A stretch of 64,000 nt of DNA from Paraburkholderia sp. LEh10 (GTDB lineage: Bacteria > Pseudomonadota > Gammaproteobacteria > Burkholderiales > Burkholderiaceae), in assembly GCF_017814945.1 (NCBI RefSeq), contig NZ_JAGIPX010000049.1, positions 1 through 64,000 of the forward strand, in the 5' to 3' direction. The notes beneath the pieces were generated by a model. It worked only from the letters and a program-made list of their open reading frames with translations, was not told where the DNA came from and searched no databases. Of this stretch, positions 33,269-42,617 are shown in pieces. How positions within the stretch are numbered: position 1 is the stretch's first letter; each line of letters opens with the position of its first letter. The position numbers and the translations under genes were made by a program.

Positions 33269-34213
33269 TCACTTTTTCGCTGGCAGACCGGGGGGAGCCG
33301 TTGCCATTTTAGACTCGTCATCATCATAAGAAGCGACGCCGCTCAGTGCGGCGACGACTTCCGCTCCAAGAAGGAAAACGGCGGCGCAGAAATACAACCA
33401 CATCATCAGCACTGCGAGCGATCCGGCGGCTCCGAACGAGCCAGCGGTGCCCGCGTGAGCCAGATAAAGGCCAAAGAGGTGACGGCCCAGCGTGAACAGT
33501 ACCGATGCAACCAGCCCGCCAATCAGCGCCGGGCGGATGGCGACATGTACGTCTGGCAGCCATTTGATCAATGCGCCCAGCCCGATGGTCAGGATCAAGA
33601 GCCCAAGCAGCGATTGGGCTACTTCCGCAAATACGGTGAGGGCAGTGCTGCCGAAGATAGCATGGCCGACCGTCTGTATCGCAGCGTCGAGTACAAGCGA
33701 GACGACCAGCAGAAAGGCCAGGCCCATCACGAGACCGAGCGAGACAAGACGGGCGCGCAACAGTAGCGCTACGCCAGCGATGCCCTTCGGAGACCTCGCA
33801 TGGAACACCACGTCCAGTGCTGTATTGAGCGACGAAAATGTGGCGGAGGCGCCGACGGCGAGTAGCACGATCGATATCAACGCGGCAAAGCCGCCTTTGC
33901 CGGAGAAGTGCGCGTTCTCAACGATAGCCTGGATCGCGCTGGCCGCATCGGCACCCAGTATGCCTTTGACCTGCGTGAAGAGCCGGCCCTGAGCGGCGTC
34001 GCGCCCGAAAAACCAGCCGGCCACGGCAAGCACGATCACGAGAGTCGGCGCGAGAGAAAACGCCGAATAGAAGGCGATGCTTGCACCCATCATCGTGCAG
34101 CGGTCGCTGGAGAAACGCGCCACGATCTGTTTGGCCAATGCACCGAGGCCGCGGGTCCTGCCGGGCGACTGTCTCGAATGGTGGTGCAACGATTTTGAAC
34201 CGGTCGATCGCAT
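33269..34213 (-). CDS. YihY/BrkB-family inner-membrane protein, 314 aa
   Basis: Polytopic membrane protein with about six transmembrane helices. Start at 34213 (MRSTGSKSLH) after CAGGGAG. Family landmarks: MMGASIAFYSAFSLAPTLVIVLAVAGWFFG in the first helix region, VDVVFHARSPKG-like loop, and SLAVLMMWLYFCAAVFLLGAEVVAAL near the end. Once called a tRNA nuclease (Rbn) and BrkB, the family's true role is unknown (possibly a transporter). The C-terminal tail (about 290-314) is cytosolic and short. Confidence 0.9.
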   Translation of the reverse strand: MRSTGSKSLHHHSRQSPGRTRGLGALAKQIVARFSSDRCTMMGASIAFYSAFSLAPTLVIVLAVAGWFFGRDAAQGRLFTQVKGILGADAASAIQAIVENAHFSGKGGFAALISIVLLAVGASATFSSLNTALDVVFHARSPKGIAGVALLLRARLVSLGLVMGLAFLLVVSLVLDAAIQTVGHAIFGSTALTVFAEVAQSLLGLLILTIGLGALIKWLPDVHVAIRPALIGGLVASVLFTLGRHLFGLYLAHAGTAGSFGAAGSLAVLMMWLYFCAAVFLLGAEVVAALSGVASYDDDESKMATAPPGLPAKK

Positions 34214-34503
34214 ATTCAGCTCCCTGACGCCTGGTCGGAGATGAGCTGAATAGAGCAACGGCTGTGCCTCTGCGGCTGGTCCTGCACGCGCACGGCCTTC
34301 TTGTCAACGGAAGCGGCATGTATCGAGCTCGCGCGACAGACGAACTGCTGTCGTGCGGCACGCCGGCTCATATGCCCGAGACGAGCGGGAGCCGGCGCAA
34401 ACAAGAGCAAAATTCGCCGAGGCATGCGACTTGCGGAGATGTGGGCTGCCAACGCGTTTGGTATGCAAGTCACGCCATGCTTTCGCGAACAGTACGCATG
34501 TTT

Positions 34504-35478
34504 TTATTCAATGCGGGTACCAGTGAGTTGCTCGCTGAGTTGCCAAAGACGTCCAGCGGCGACCCGGTCCGTCGCGCGCGGGCGCACGCCCACCAACTCG
34601 GTCGAGTCGTCGGAGGATAGCAAGGGCGCGATTTCGCAATCGGCGCAGTAGACGCCTCCCATACCGTCGAGCCTGGCGCTCGTCGCGCACCATACCGTCG
34701 TGGCTGCGCCCTGTTGCGGTGTCTTCTTGTTGTTCAGCGGATCGATGATGGGCACGCCCGCCTTGTCGATGATCTCGCTGGCGTCGATCTGAGCCTGGGA
34801 CATGTGTCGAATGAGGTCCGTCACGATGCCTCCGGGGTGCACGGAGAACGCACGAACGCCTTGACGTCGCCCGATCGAGTCCAGCGCGACAGCGAACAAC
34901 GCGTTTGCGGTTTTGGATTGACCATAGGCAATCCAGGGGTCGTACTCCCGCGTCTCGAAGTTGGGGTCATGGAAGTCGATCCCGGCGCGCCGGTGCCCGT
35001 AGGAACTGAGCGCGATGACGCGTGCCCCCGGTGCACGACGCAGAGCAGGCCAGAGTCGGCAAGTCAGATGGAAGTGGCCGAGATGGTTCGCGGCGAATTG
35101 AGATTCGTAACCTCGCGTATCCCGTGTAAGCGGAGGTGCCATCACGCCCGCGTTGTTGACAAAGATATCGATCGAATCGGTATTTCCGAGAACATGCTCC
35201 GCATATCTATCGATCGACGTCGGATCGAGAAGATCCATCTTGTCCAGAATTACGCCGGGAATATCGCGAAGCGCTTCCTTCGCCTTGATCATGTCGCGAG
35301 CGGGCACGAATACCGTCGCACCGGCTGATCGGAAAGCACGGACCGTTTCAACGCCAATTCCTGAATACCCACCCGTGACGACGATGCGCTTGCCAGTCAG
35401 GTCGATGCCTGCAATGACGTCGGCAGCAGTCGAAGCCGGGCCGAACCCGGAACCGATGGGGGCCTGCAAGGTTGTCAT
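34504..35478 (-). CDS. Short-chain dehydrogenase, retinol-dehydrogenase-like, 324 aa
   Basis: SDR-family oxidoreductase. Cofactor motif TGGYSGIG near 36-43, NNAGVMA near 109, and the catalytic region YGQSKTANALFAV. The N-terminal 28 residues (TTLQAPIGSGFGPASTAADVIAG) are an extension usual in this subfamily. Probably NADP-dependent; substrate unknown. GGAG precedes the start. Divergent from an AraC-type regulator 77 bp away that likely controls it. Confidence 0.9.
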   Translation of the reverse strand: MTTLQAPIGSGFGPASTAADVIAGIDLTGKRIVVTGGYSGIGVETVRAFRSAGATVFVPARDMIKAKEALRDIPGVILDKMDLLDPTSIDRYAEHVLGNTDSIDIFVNNAGVMAPPLTRDTRGYESQFAANHLGHFHLTCRLWPALRRAPGARVIALSSYGHRRAGIDFHDPNFETREYDPWIAYGQSKTANALFAVALDSIGRRQGVRAFSVHPGGIVTDLIRHMSQAQIDASEIIDKAGVPIIDPLNNKKTPQQGAATTVWCATSARLDGMGGVYCADCEIAPLLSSDDSTELVGVRPRATDRVAAGRLWQLSEQLTGTRIE

Positions 35479-35555
35479 GTTGTCACTCCGTCTTGATGAA
35501 GGGAGGACTGTATCGGGCTGCGTCCGTACCAGGAATGCTTGAAAGGACGTGTTTT

Positions 35556-36545
35556 ATGCGCGATAGTCCGAAGATGGAAACGGACCTTCTCTCAGACCTG
35601 CTCAACCTCGTGCGTGCACGGTGTAGTCTCTCCGGGCGGCTCACCGCCGGTGGAAGCTGGGGGCGCCGCTTTGACAATCTCAATGCCGTAAAATTTTGCG
35701 CTGCTGTCGAAGGAAGCTGCTGGTTCTTCATGGAGGGTATGGCGAGCCCCTTGCCGTTCGAGCGCGGCGGCATTCTCGTCATGAATGGCTCCCGTGCGCT
35801 AGTTCTGGCGAGTGAACCGGATCGCACCGCGGATGCGGTCATGACGCCGCTCGCTGCGGAAGGGAACAGCAATTATCGACTTGGCGAGGGCAACGACTTC
35901 GTGATGTTGGGCGGTATGGTGCAGATCGACAAAGGTCATCAGGCTCTGCTGCTCGGCGGCCTTCCGCCATTCATTCATGTAAGTGGCGCTCAACGGCAGG
36001 CTGCAAGCATTGCCTGGCTACTCGAACAGATCGTCCGCGAGATGGAACCGCCAATGCACCCCGGCCGCAACATCATCCTGGCGGAGCTTGCACAGCTTCT
36101 TTTTGTGCAGACGCTGAGGGCCTATGTGATGCAGTCGCCGACGAGCGACGGCGGCTGGCTAAATGCCCTGGGTGATCGACGGCTTGCTCCCGTGCTTGCC
36201 GCGATGCATGCGCGTCCCAGTCGCGCCTGGAATCTCGAGGATCTGGCCAGAGAATCCGGCATGTCACGCACGACTTTTGTCACCCATTTTCGCGAGGTGA
36301 TGGGCATGCCGCCACTCACTTACCTGACCAACTGGCGCATGCGTCTCGCGCAGCGAGAATTGAGCGCAGGCGCATCGGTCGCGCAGGTCGCGCAAGCAAT
36401 TGGCTACACGTCCGAAAGTGCGTTCGCCCATGCATTTAAGCGCGTAACGGGGGCAGCACCCGGGACATACCGCAAGACCTTCGAGGCACGGCGATCAGTG
36501 CGTCTACACGCCACAGTCGACGACGAGGCGGCAACAGCGTTCTAA
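35556..36545 (+). CDS. AraC-family transcriptional regulator (cupin type), 329 aa
   Basis: N-terminal cupin-like sensor (about 1-180) including ARCSLSGRLTAGGSWGRRF, and a C-terminal double helix-turn-helix (about 215-310) with WNLEDLARESGMSRTTFVTHF and VAQVAQAIGYTSESAFAHAFKRVTG. The sensor resembles AraC_binding_2/RclR-type regulators, which often sense oxidants or electrophiles. Start at 35556 (MRDSPKMETD) follows AAAGGACG; METDLL at 35574 is an alternative. It is divergent from the SDR gene, the likely target. Confidence 0.9.
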   Translation: MRDSPKMETDLLSDLLNLVRARCSLSGRLTAGGSWGRRFDNLNAVKFCAAVEGSCWFFMEGMASPLPFERGGILVMNGSRALVLASEPDRTADAVMTPLAAEGNSNYRLGEGNDFVMLGGMVQIDKGHQALLLGGLPPFIHVSGAQRQAASIAWLLEQIVREMEPPMHPGRNIILAELAQLLFVQTLRAYVMQSPTSDGGWLNALGDRRLAPVLAAMHARPSRAWNLEDLARESGMSRTTFVTHFREVMGMPPLTYLTNWRMRLAQRELSAGASVAQVAQAIGYTSESAFAHAFKRVTGAAPGTYRKTFEARRSVRLHATVDDEAATAF

Positions 36546-36817
36546 CGGCCGCATCGCTACACGAGCATGCTGCCCTCGCGGGAATAGGGGGCGATCTGAC
36601 ACACGCCCGCGATCGGGCACGCATGTGCGTGTTCACCCCTGTCCGCCTGATTGACTCAATATGCGGGACGACCCGAATTGCCGGACCGCAGAGCATCCCC
36701 TACGATCGACTCCCCGCGTCACTTGTAGCGGATGCGCTACCGGCAATGCACGTCAAAAGCGAGCAGTACAGCCGGCGCGATTGATACAGCACCTACTCGA
36801 GCTATCAGGAGACAAGC

Positions 36818-37003
36818 ATGCTTAGCGCCCGTGAATTTGCGACATCGATGCTGGTGTGTGATTCCGCCGACCACATTGCTGAACGCAAAGAGCTGGATGC
36901 GTTGCTTGAGCGGCAGCTTGTCGCCATGGAAAAACTCGCTGTACCGTCGCATGTTACGCACGACGACGATGTACTCCTGTGTACCCACACGCGCATTCAC
37001 TGA
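36818..37003 (+). CDS. Small hypothetical protein, 61 aa
   Basis: Starts MLSAREFATSMLVC with CAGGAGAC 7 bp upstream, a good site. N-terminal residues 1-45 are helical with an acid/base pattern (ADHIAERKELDALLERQLVAMEKL). Unknown family; its ribosome binding site and protein-like composition are the only support. Confidence 0.45.
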   Translation: MLSAREFATSMLVCDSADHIAERKELDALLERQLVAMEKLAVPSHVTHDDDVLLCTHTRIH

Positions 37004-37308
37004 CGCATCGAAACCTGCGGAACGTAGCGGGCTTGTATGCGTGCCCTAATATGCGTGCCCGTATCTTCCGCCCGATCGATAGCGACCTGGTCGACAACGC
37101 GTTAGCGGAAGGCGAAGTCGCCTTCACGTTCCTGAGTAGCCGTCGACGCACGCTTCGAACATCCCGATCAGAAACAGGAGCTTCCGCCCGTCGCCTCGCG
37201 CGACATCGCAGGCATGCGTGCCCGTCCGACACATGGACAAGTCAATAGCGAGACTGATACGTCGTTTCGGCGGATAATCGTTGTGCACCTGAACTCAGCG
37301 TTACTGCT
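37004..37308. other. 305-bp region before the response regulator, with a direct repeat
   Basis: An 11-bp unit TATGCGTGCCC occurs at 37036-37046 and 37050-37060. Otherwise no gene is supported. The repeat could be a regulatory site for the downstream gene (250 bp away) but the distance argues against it. Confidence 0.4.
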
Positions 37309-38082
37309 ATGAGTGAAGTCAATCCTCCTCATGTTCTCGTGGTTGATGACGATCCGGCGATCCGCGAACTGATTGCCGGATACATGCACGACAACGACAT
37401 ACGCGTGACCGCGGCCGGGAACGGAAACGAAATGACGGCGGCACTTAACGAGTTCGCGATTGATCTGATCATTCTCGATTTGCGCATGCCCGGCGAGGAC
37501 GGCATGCAGATCGCTCGCCGCATCCGCGAACAGTCTTCGCTTCCCATCATTATCGTTTCAGGACGACGCGACGAAGCCGATCGTGTGATGGCACTCGAAC
37601 TGGGTGCCGATGACTACATGACCAAGCCATTCAGTTCGCGAGAGCTTCTTGCCCGGGTGAGGGCGCTTCTGCGACGTGCCGCCGCGTTCAGCGCCGGTGC
37701 GGGCACGGGCCGCCAGTCGGACGCCCGCGCGTACCGCTTCGACGGCTGGGAACTCAATATCGGTTCACGGCGGCTCACTTCGCCAGCGGGTGAGCGCGTG
37801 TCGCTAACCAACGGGGAGTTTTCACTGCTCAATGCATTTCTCGCGTCGCCGGGACGGATACTCACGCGGGAGCAACTGCTCGAGTCGAGTCGTCTCTATG
37901 ACGATGTGTACGATCGCTCGATTGACGTGCAGATCCTGCGATTGCGGCGCAAGATCGAGCCGGACCCATCGCATCCGAGGTACATCAAGACTGAACGCGG
38001 AGCGGGGTACGTGTTTGCAATGTCGGTAGAAAAACTCGACTCGGCCGCGACGTGGGGCGGCGAGGCCGCGCAACCCGGCTGA
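37309..38082 (+). CDS. OmpR/VirG-type response regulator, 257 aa
   Basis: Receiver domain (about 8-122) with acidic pair DDD at 13-15, phospho-acceptor Asp57 (IILDLRMPG), Ser/Thr at SGR and conserved Lys in YMTKPFSS. A winged-helix DNA-binding domain follows (about 145-240) with SLTNGEFSLLNAFLASPGR, RSIDVQILRLRRKIE and TERGAGYVF. Both domains are complete. No histidine kinase of the usual partner type is adjacent; the hybrid kinase 1.8 kb downstream has its own receiver. An orphan or distantly paired regulator. Confidence 0.93.
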   Translation: MSEVNPPHVLVVDDDPAIRELIAGYMHDNDIRVTAAGNGNEMTAALNEFAIDLIILDLRMPGEDGMQIARRIREQSSLPIIIVSGRRDEADRVMALELGADDYMTKPFSSRELLARVRALLRRAAAFSAGAGTGRQSDARAYRFDGWELNIGSRRLTSPAGERVSLTNGEFSLLNAFLASPGRILTREQLLESSRLYDDVYDRSIDVQILRLRRKIEPDPSHPRYIKTERGAGYVFAMSVEKLDSAATWGGEAAQPG

Positions 38083-38110
38083 CGGACAGCTCGCGTTTGC
38101 GTGGAAGCTT

Positions 38111-38497
38111 TTACGGGCAATCTTGCGCCGCGCCTGTCAGTTCCGTGACCACGTCAATTAACCGATCCATGCGCAACGGCTTCGGCAGCGTTCGATCGAC
38201 ACCCAGCTCAGCCGCCAGCGCGCCGCGCGCCGGGGTACTCGCGGGAAAGTACCCTGAAATAGCGACAAGCGTCGAAGACGGAAACTGTTTGCGCAGCATC
38301 TCGATGAGGTCGACGCGAGTCGACTTGGGGGAATTGATCGCTACGACGATGGCATCGGCTTTCATCGCCGTAAGGTGGCAGGCGGTTTTCACGGTGGTCG
38401 CGTTTACCCGAAAGCCGGCATCCGCGAGCGAACTCGATATCAGCTCGCGCATCGACGCGTCGTCTTCAACAACCAGAATGTCCCGTCGGCGTGTCAT
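38111..38497 (-). CDS. Stand-alone receiver domain lacking the phospho-acceptor Asp, 128 aa
   Basis: A CheY-like fold with start at 38497 (MTRRRDILVV) after GGGAGAG. The acidic pair (EDD, residues 11-13), the switch serine (VAISGY) and the conserved lysine (LPKPL) are present. The segment where the acceptor should sit reads VVAINSPKS, with Ala53 in place of Asp. It is therefore a pseudo-receiver, probably signalling by protein contact rather than phosphorylation. It faces the OmpR-type gene convergently and lies between it and the LysR gene. Confidence 0.82.
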   Translation of the reverse strand: MTRRRDILVVEDDASMRELISSSLADAGFRVNATTVKTACHLTAMKADAIVVAINSPKSTRVDLIEMLRKQFPSSTLVAISGYFPASTPARGALAAELGVDRTLPKPLRMDRLIDVVTELTGAAQDCP

Positions 38498-38571
38498 CGC
38501 TGTAACTCTCCCGAAGAAATGGTGATGTGACGCGCGGCCAGACGGCAACGCCGATTGCGTCTGCGCTTTGC

Positions 38572-39576
38572 TCAGTGAGCGAGCGCAAGATCTGGTGTCA
38601 GATAGCGGCGGCCCGCGCCGGCCAGGACCGGCTCCACGATCGATCGCCCGTTCAGGGCAGATAGCTGCGCATGATTGCGCTCGAGCGCCAGTGGCACGTA
38701 AGTACGTAGCAAATCAAGCCACGTCCTCGTTCTTGCATCGACGAACCGGCGTGAAGGATACACGGCGCAGATCTCTCTCAATCCGACCGTGTGGTCCGGC
38801 AACACACGCGCCAGCGAACCGTCGTTCAGCCCGGCCAACGCTGCATGAACGGGTAGCGCACCAATGCCGATTCCCTGGCGGATGGTGGCTGCAAGGGCTT
38901 CTGCGTTGTCCAGCTGCAGGGCGCTGTCGATAGTCAGCCGCTCGTTCCCGTGCGGCCCATCGAAGTGCCATTCCCGTTGCGCAAACGTGGGCGTGCTCAG
39001 CGTCAGGCACTCGTGCGCCCGCAGGTCGGCCGGTTCTGTCGGCACGCCATGCGTAGACAGATAAGCGGGCGACGCACACAGAACATCGAACGTTGAACCG
39101 AGCCGGACCTGAACGGCGTCGGAATCGGGCAACGACGAGACCGCGAGGATCGACGAATCACAAGAGCCGTCAAGCAGATCTGGAATGTCTTGCGAGAGTC
39201 GCAGCTCGATCTTGACGTCCGGGTAGCGCCGTCGATACTCGGAGATGGCTGGAACCACATAATGCTGGCCAAAGCTGGCGAAGCTGTGGATGCGTAGAAC
39301 CCCGGACGGCGAAACGCGTGAACGCGCTATATCCTCTTCGGCTTTCGCAATATCCGCCAGGATTTCCCGGCACCGTTCGAGGTACTCGGCGCCCGCGGCC
39401 GTCAGCGCGATGCGGCGCGTCGTCCGATTTAGCAGGCGGATACGAAGATGTGCCTCCAGCTCGGTCATTGCGCGTGAGGCCGACCCTGGACTGATGCCGA
39501 GCGACTCGGCTGCTGCAGTGAAGCTTCGTGCGTCGACGACGCGGACAAAGATCTGCATGTTCTGCAAAGTGTTCAT
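38572..39576 (-). CDS. LysR-family transcriptional regulator, 334 aa
   Basis: N-terminal winged helix (MQIFVRVVDARSFTAAAESLGISPGSASRAMTELEAHL) and effector domain (about 90-300). The start at 39576 (MNTLQNMQIF) follows GAGG. The C-terminus is about 35 residues longer than usual (LNGRSIVEPVLAGAGRRYL). Divergent from the hybrid histidine kinase; two perfect palindromes lie in the 271-bp spacer and are candidate operators. Effector and targets unknown. Confidence 0.92.
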   Translation of the reverse strand: MNTLQNMQIFVRVVDARSFTAAAESLGISPGSASRAMTELEAHLRIRLLNRTTRRIALTAAGAEYLERCREILADIAKAEEDIARSRVSPSGVLRIHSFASFGQHYVVPAISEYRRRYPDVKIELRLSQDIPDLLDGSCDSSILAVSSLPDSDAVQVRLGSTFDVLCASPAYLSTHGVPTEPADLRAHECLTLSTPTFAQREWHFDGPHGNERLTIDSALQLDNAEALAATIRQGIGIGALPVHAALAGLNDGSLARVLPDHTVGLREICAVYPSRRFVDARTRTWLDLLRTYVPLALERNHAQLSALNGRSIVEPVLAGAGRRYLTPDLALAH

Positions 39577-39661
39577 GCTCGGCCTCATTTACGGTTGGAA
39601 GACGTGCGTTCGGTTGGATGACAGGGATGCGACGCCTTGAATGCACAATTTCAAGTCTTAT

Positions 39662-39679
39662 TTCCCGCAATTGCGGGAA
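39662..39679. promoter_or_regulatory. 18-bp perfect palindrome in LysR/kinase divergent spacer
   Basis: TTCCCGCAATTGCGGGAA, centred 95 bp from the LysR start and 177 bp from the kinase start. One of two palindromes with a CAATTG core. Likely an operator (inferred). Confidence 0.6.
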
Positions 39680-39702
39680 TGTTTCGTTCGGCTTCGCTGT
39701 GC

Positions 39703-39716
39703 ATTTCAATTGAAAT
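39703..39716. promoter_or_regulatory. 14-bp perfect palindrome in LysR/kinase divergent spacer
   Basis: ATTTCAATTGAAAT, centred 39 bp (nearly four helical turns) from the centre of the first palindrome. The shared CAATTG core and similar spacing suggest a paired binding site for one regulator. Confidence 0.55.
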
Positions 39717-39847
39717 CATGCTTCTAGCCGGTGCACACTCCGGCCGATGCCCGTCGCCCGTACACGGCGCATTCCCCTTGCGGAGGGTGGGTATTCTGTG
39801 TTAAACGGGGATCGTTTTCCGCGCGCAGTCGACAGTCGAGCATTCTC

Positions 39848-42316
39848 ATGCGTGGTTTCTTCGTGACCATCCGGAACTGGCGAACGATGACCTGGCCTCG
39901 CTCGGAGCGCGCCGTTGCGATAGGCGCGACGCTTGTCGTATTGCTGCTTTGCGTGACTTCGGGATGGGACCAGTGGAGAGCGCGGAATCTGACGCTGGCC
40001 GACAACGATCGCGAACTCGCGAGCCTCGCGAGTTCGATTGCCGAGCACACCGCCAGATCGATGCAGGGTGCCCAGCTGATACTGCGCCGCACGGCGATCG
40101 ACCAGGACGTGATGCGTGCGCGGACTGCGCCGCTTCAGGCCGCCACCTTCTTACGCAAACAGATCGATGGTGCGCCGCAGCTGCGCGAGTTGAGCATTGC
40201 GGACGTTACCGGGCAACTGGTGGCGACCTCCGAGAAAAGTGACTACTCCCATGTGAATGTCTTTGCGCGGTCCTACTTCCAGCGTTTGCAGCGTGCAAAT
40301 GGTGACGCAATAGCGATCAGCGAGCTGGTAGTGAGCCTGCTGGATCATAAGCTCGCGTTGCCCATGGCGTTGCGCCTGCATGACGCATCAGATCGCTTCA
40401 CCGGGGTCGTCGTCGCTTCGATCGAACTCGGCTATTTCCGGAAGTTTTACGAGCAGATCGACCTGACGCCGGGAACCCGTATCCGTCTTCTAGGTAGCGA
40501 CGGAGAGCCGATAGCCGGCTACGAGCGCCCGCCCGGCATCGTCGGAAGCGACCTGCGCTCGGTTGTCCACGCCGTCGAGGGCTATCCGTTGAAGATCGAG
40601 GTCGCGAGGTCGAACAGTATGATCCTCGCCGCGTGGAAAGCCACGGTTTTCAATGTACTAACCCGGTCGCTTCTGATTTCCGTTTTCATTGCGCTGCTCG
40701 CCAGGTTCCTCATCAAGCAGCTTCGCCGCGTTCGACAGATCAATGAAGAGCTGCGCTCGAGCGAGCACCGGTTACGCACCGTGTTCGAGCACGCCCCCAT
40801 AGGCGTTGTCGTATTGCGTGGCCACCGCTACATCGCCGCCAATCCGGCATTTCAGCAGATGGTCGGATATTCGGAAGCGGAGTTGAAAGAGTTGCATATC
40901 GAGGACATCACGTACCCCGACGACGCGTACCTGACCCAACTTCACACCAGTGAACTCATATGTGGCGGCGCCACGAGCGTGCACTTCCAGAAGCGTTATG
41001 TCCACCGTGACGGGCACATCGTCTGGACGGACATACGCTCCGCGCGCATCTTTCCGTCACGGCAGGCAGAACACGTGCGCGATGTCGACCAGGAATACAT
41101 GATGGCAGCCGTCGAAGACATCACGCAGCGGCTCGAGGATGAGCGGCAGCGCGAGCGCCTCGAGCAGCAGTTGCGACAGTCCCAGAAGCTGGAGGCGCTG
41201 GGCACCTTCGCCGGCGGTGTCGCCCATGACTTCAACAACATTCTTGGCGCTATTCTCGGGTTTGGCGAACGGGCCTTGTCCCTGCTTGAAGACGGCACCC
41301 CGGAGCGCCGCCATGTCGAGCAGGTCATGAAGGCAGGAGAGCGGGCGCGTCTGCTCGTCGAGCGAATTCTCACGTTTAGCCGCAGCGGATCGACCGCGCG
41401 TGTGGCCGTCGACGTGCGGTCCGTCGTGTTCGAAGTCATCGGACTTCTGAGGGCGACGCTGCCGGACTGCATCGCGCTAGAGGTGCAACTCGACGATGAA
41501 GATCTGTTCGTGCTTGGCGAACCGACGCACCTTCATCAGGTGGTGATGAATCTTTGCAGTAATGCGGTGCGCGCGATGCCGGAAGGGGGCAGGCTTCGGG
41601 TCAGTCTGAAGCGCTTGCGGATGGACGCACCGGTTACGCTGTCCCATGGTGCCGCGAGCGAAGGCAACTACGTGCAACTCAGTGTTGCCGATAGTGGGGT
41701 GGGTATTCCCCCGGAGGTCCTCGAGCGCATGTTCAATCCATTTTTTACGACCCGCAAGGCGGGCGAAGGTACGGGCTTGGGGCTGTCTCTGGTGGATGGG
41801 ATCGTCCGCGAGTATGGCGGTGCGATAGACGTAAGAACTGAGGTCGGCAAGGGCACGTGCTTTCTCGTGTATCTGCCGTTGACCGATGCGTTGCCGGCGA
41901 GCGCGTCACCAGGCGGCGAGCCATTGCCGCGCGGCAAAGGACAGGTGGTGATGCTGGTCGACGATGAAGAAACGCTGGTCACGCTGGGCGAAGAGGTGCT
42001 GGCCGAACTGGATTACGAACCTGTCGGGTTTCAATCGGCTGTCGCAGCATGGCAAGCGTTCCGGGAGGAACCCGAGCGCTTTGATGTCGTCGTGTCAGAC
42101 CAGACCATGCCAGATATGACCGGCCTCGAACTGGTCCAACGAATCCGCACTCTGCGCCCCGATTTGCCCGTCATCCTGTGCAGCGGGTTCAGTACTGTGG
42201 CACTGGAGGAAGCGGCTCGTGAGGCCGGTGTGCTCAGCGTGCTGCACAAGCCGCTTTCGCAAGCCGATCTGGCCAGGGAACTCGAGCGTGTCTTTCATTC
42301 CACATCGGCGCATTGA
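39848..42316 (+). CDS. Hybrid sensor histidine kinase with PAS and receiver domains, 822 aa
   Basis: Membrane sensor. TM1 is about 20-35 (AVAIGATLVVLLLCV), then a periplasmic dCache/DGC-like sensor (about 40-265), and TM2 near 275-300 (FNVLTRSLLISVFIALLARF). Cytoplasmic parts: PAS domain (about 315-445), dimerisation domain with phospho-accepting His460 (GGVAHDFNNILG), ATP-binding domain with SNAVRAMPEGG, DSGVGIP and GTGLGLSL, and a C-terminal receiver with Asp751 (VVVSDQTMP). Start uncertain: 39848 (MRGFFVTIRN) or 39887; an earlier GTG at 39731 is unlikely. No DNA-binding partner is adjacent other than the LysR. Confidence 0.9.
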   Translation: MRGFFVTIRNWRTMTWPRSERAVAIGATLVVLLLCVTSGWDQWRARNLTLADNDRELASLASSIAEHTARSMQGAQLILRRTAIDQDVMRARTAPLQAATFLRKQIDGAPQLRELSIADVTGQLVATSEKSDYSHVNVFARSYFQRLQRANGDAIAISELVVSLLDHKLALPMALRLHDASDRFTGVVVASIELGYFRKFYEQIDLTPGTRIRLLGSDGEPIAGYERPPGIVGSDLRSVVHAVEGYPLKIEVARSNSMILAAWKATVFNVLTRSLLISVFIALLARFLIKQLRRVRQINEELRSSEHRLRTVFEHAPIGVVVLRGHRYIAANPAFQQMVGYSEAELKELHIEDITYPDDAYLTQLHTSELICGGATSVHFQKRYVHRDGHIVWTDIRSARIFPSRQAEHVRDVDQEYMMAAVEDITQRLEDERQRERLEQQLRQSQKLEALGTFAGGVAHDFNNILGAILGFGERALSLLEDGTPERRHVEQVMKAGERARLLVERILTFSRSGSTARVAVDVRSVVFEVIGLLRATLPDCIALEVQLDDEDLFVLGEPTHLHQVVMNLCSNAVRAMPEGGRLRVSLKRLRMDAPVTLSHGAASEGNYVQLSVADSGVGIPPEVLERMFNPFFTTRKAGEGTGLGLSLVDGIVREYGGAIDVRTEVGKGTCFLVYLPLTDALPASASPGGEPLPRGKGQVVMLVDDEETLVTLGEEVLAELDYEPVGFQSAVAAWQAFREEPERFDVVVSDQTMPDMTGLELVQRIRTLRPDLPVILCSGFSTVALEEAAREAGVLSVLHKPLSQADLARELERVFHSTSAH

Positions 42317-42617
42317 CGATCGCCACCGCTCGCCGGGGACGGGCGGGCAACCAGCCCCCTTCGTCAGTCAACTGTTTCTTCAGAGGTGCTCGATTCCTCG
42401 TATGCCAGTCAGAACCGGTGCTGGATACCGGCGGTTACAACGGTTTGCGAGTTGCCCGTTGACGGAGCCACTGCCCAGGCTCGACGTTTCGACGCGCACG
42501 CGAATGCCGTTGCTTCGACGTGCCGTTGCACAAGGGATCATTACCTTGTGATTTGTGAGTCGAGGAAGGGCCAATGGCCGTCGCGGGTTGCACGACGGCC
42601 ATTGGCCCGGTTGCGCA
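42317..42617. other. 301-bp convergent region between kinase and acetoin genes
   Basis: The kinase stop (+) and alsS stop (-) face each other. The only feature is the strong hairpin at 42568-42608, listed separately. No gene is supported. Confidence 0.5.
42568..42608 (-). terminator. Perfect 16-bp hairpin downstream of alsS
   Basis: GGGCCAATGGCCGTCG at 42568-42583 pairs perfectly with CGACGGCCATTGGCCC at 42593-42608, loop 9 nt. It starts 9 bp after the alsS stop. There is no U-run, only TTCCTC in the leftward transcript, so it may stop transcription weakly or protect the 3' end. Confidence 0.6.
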
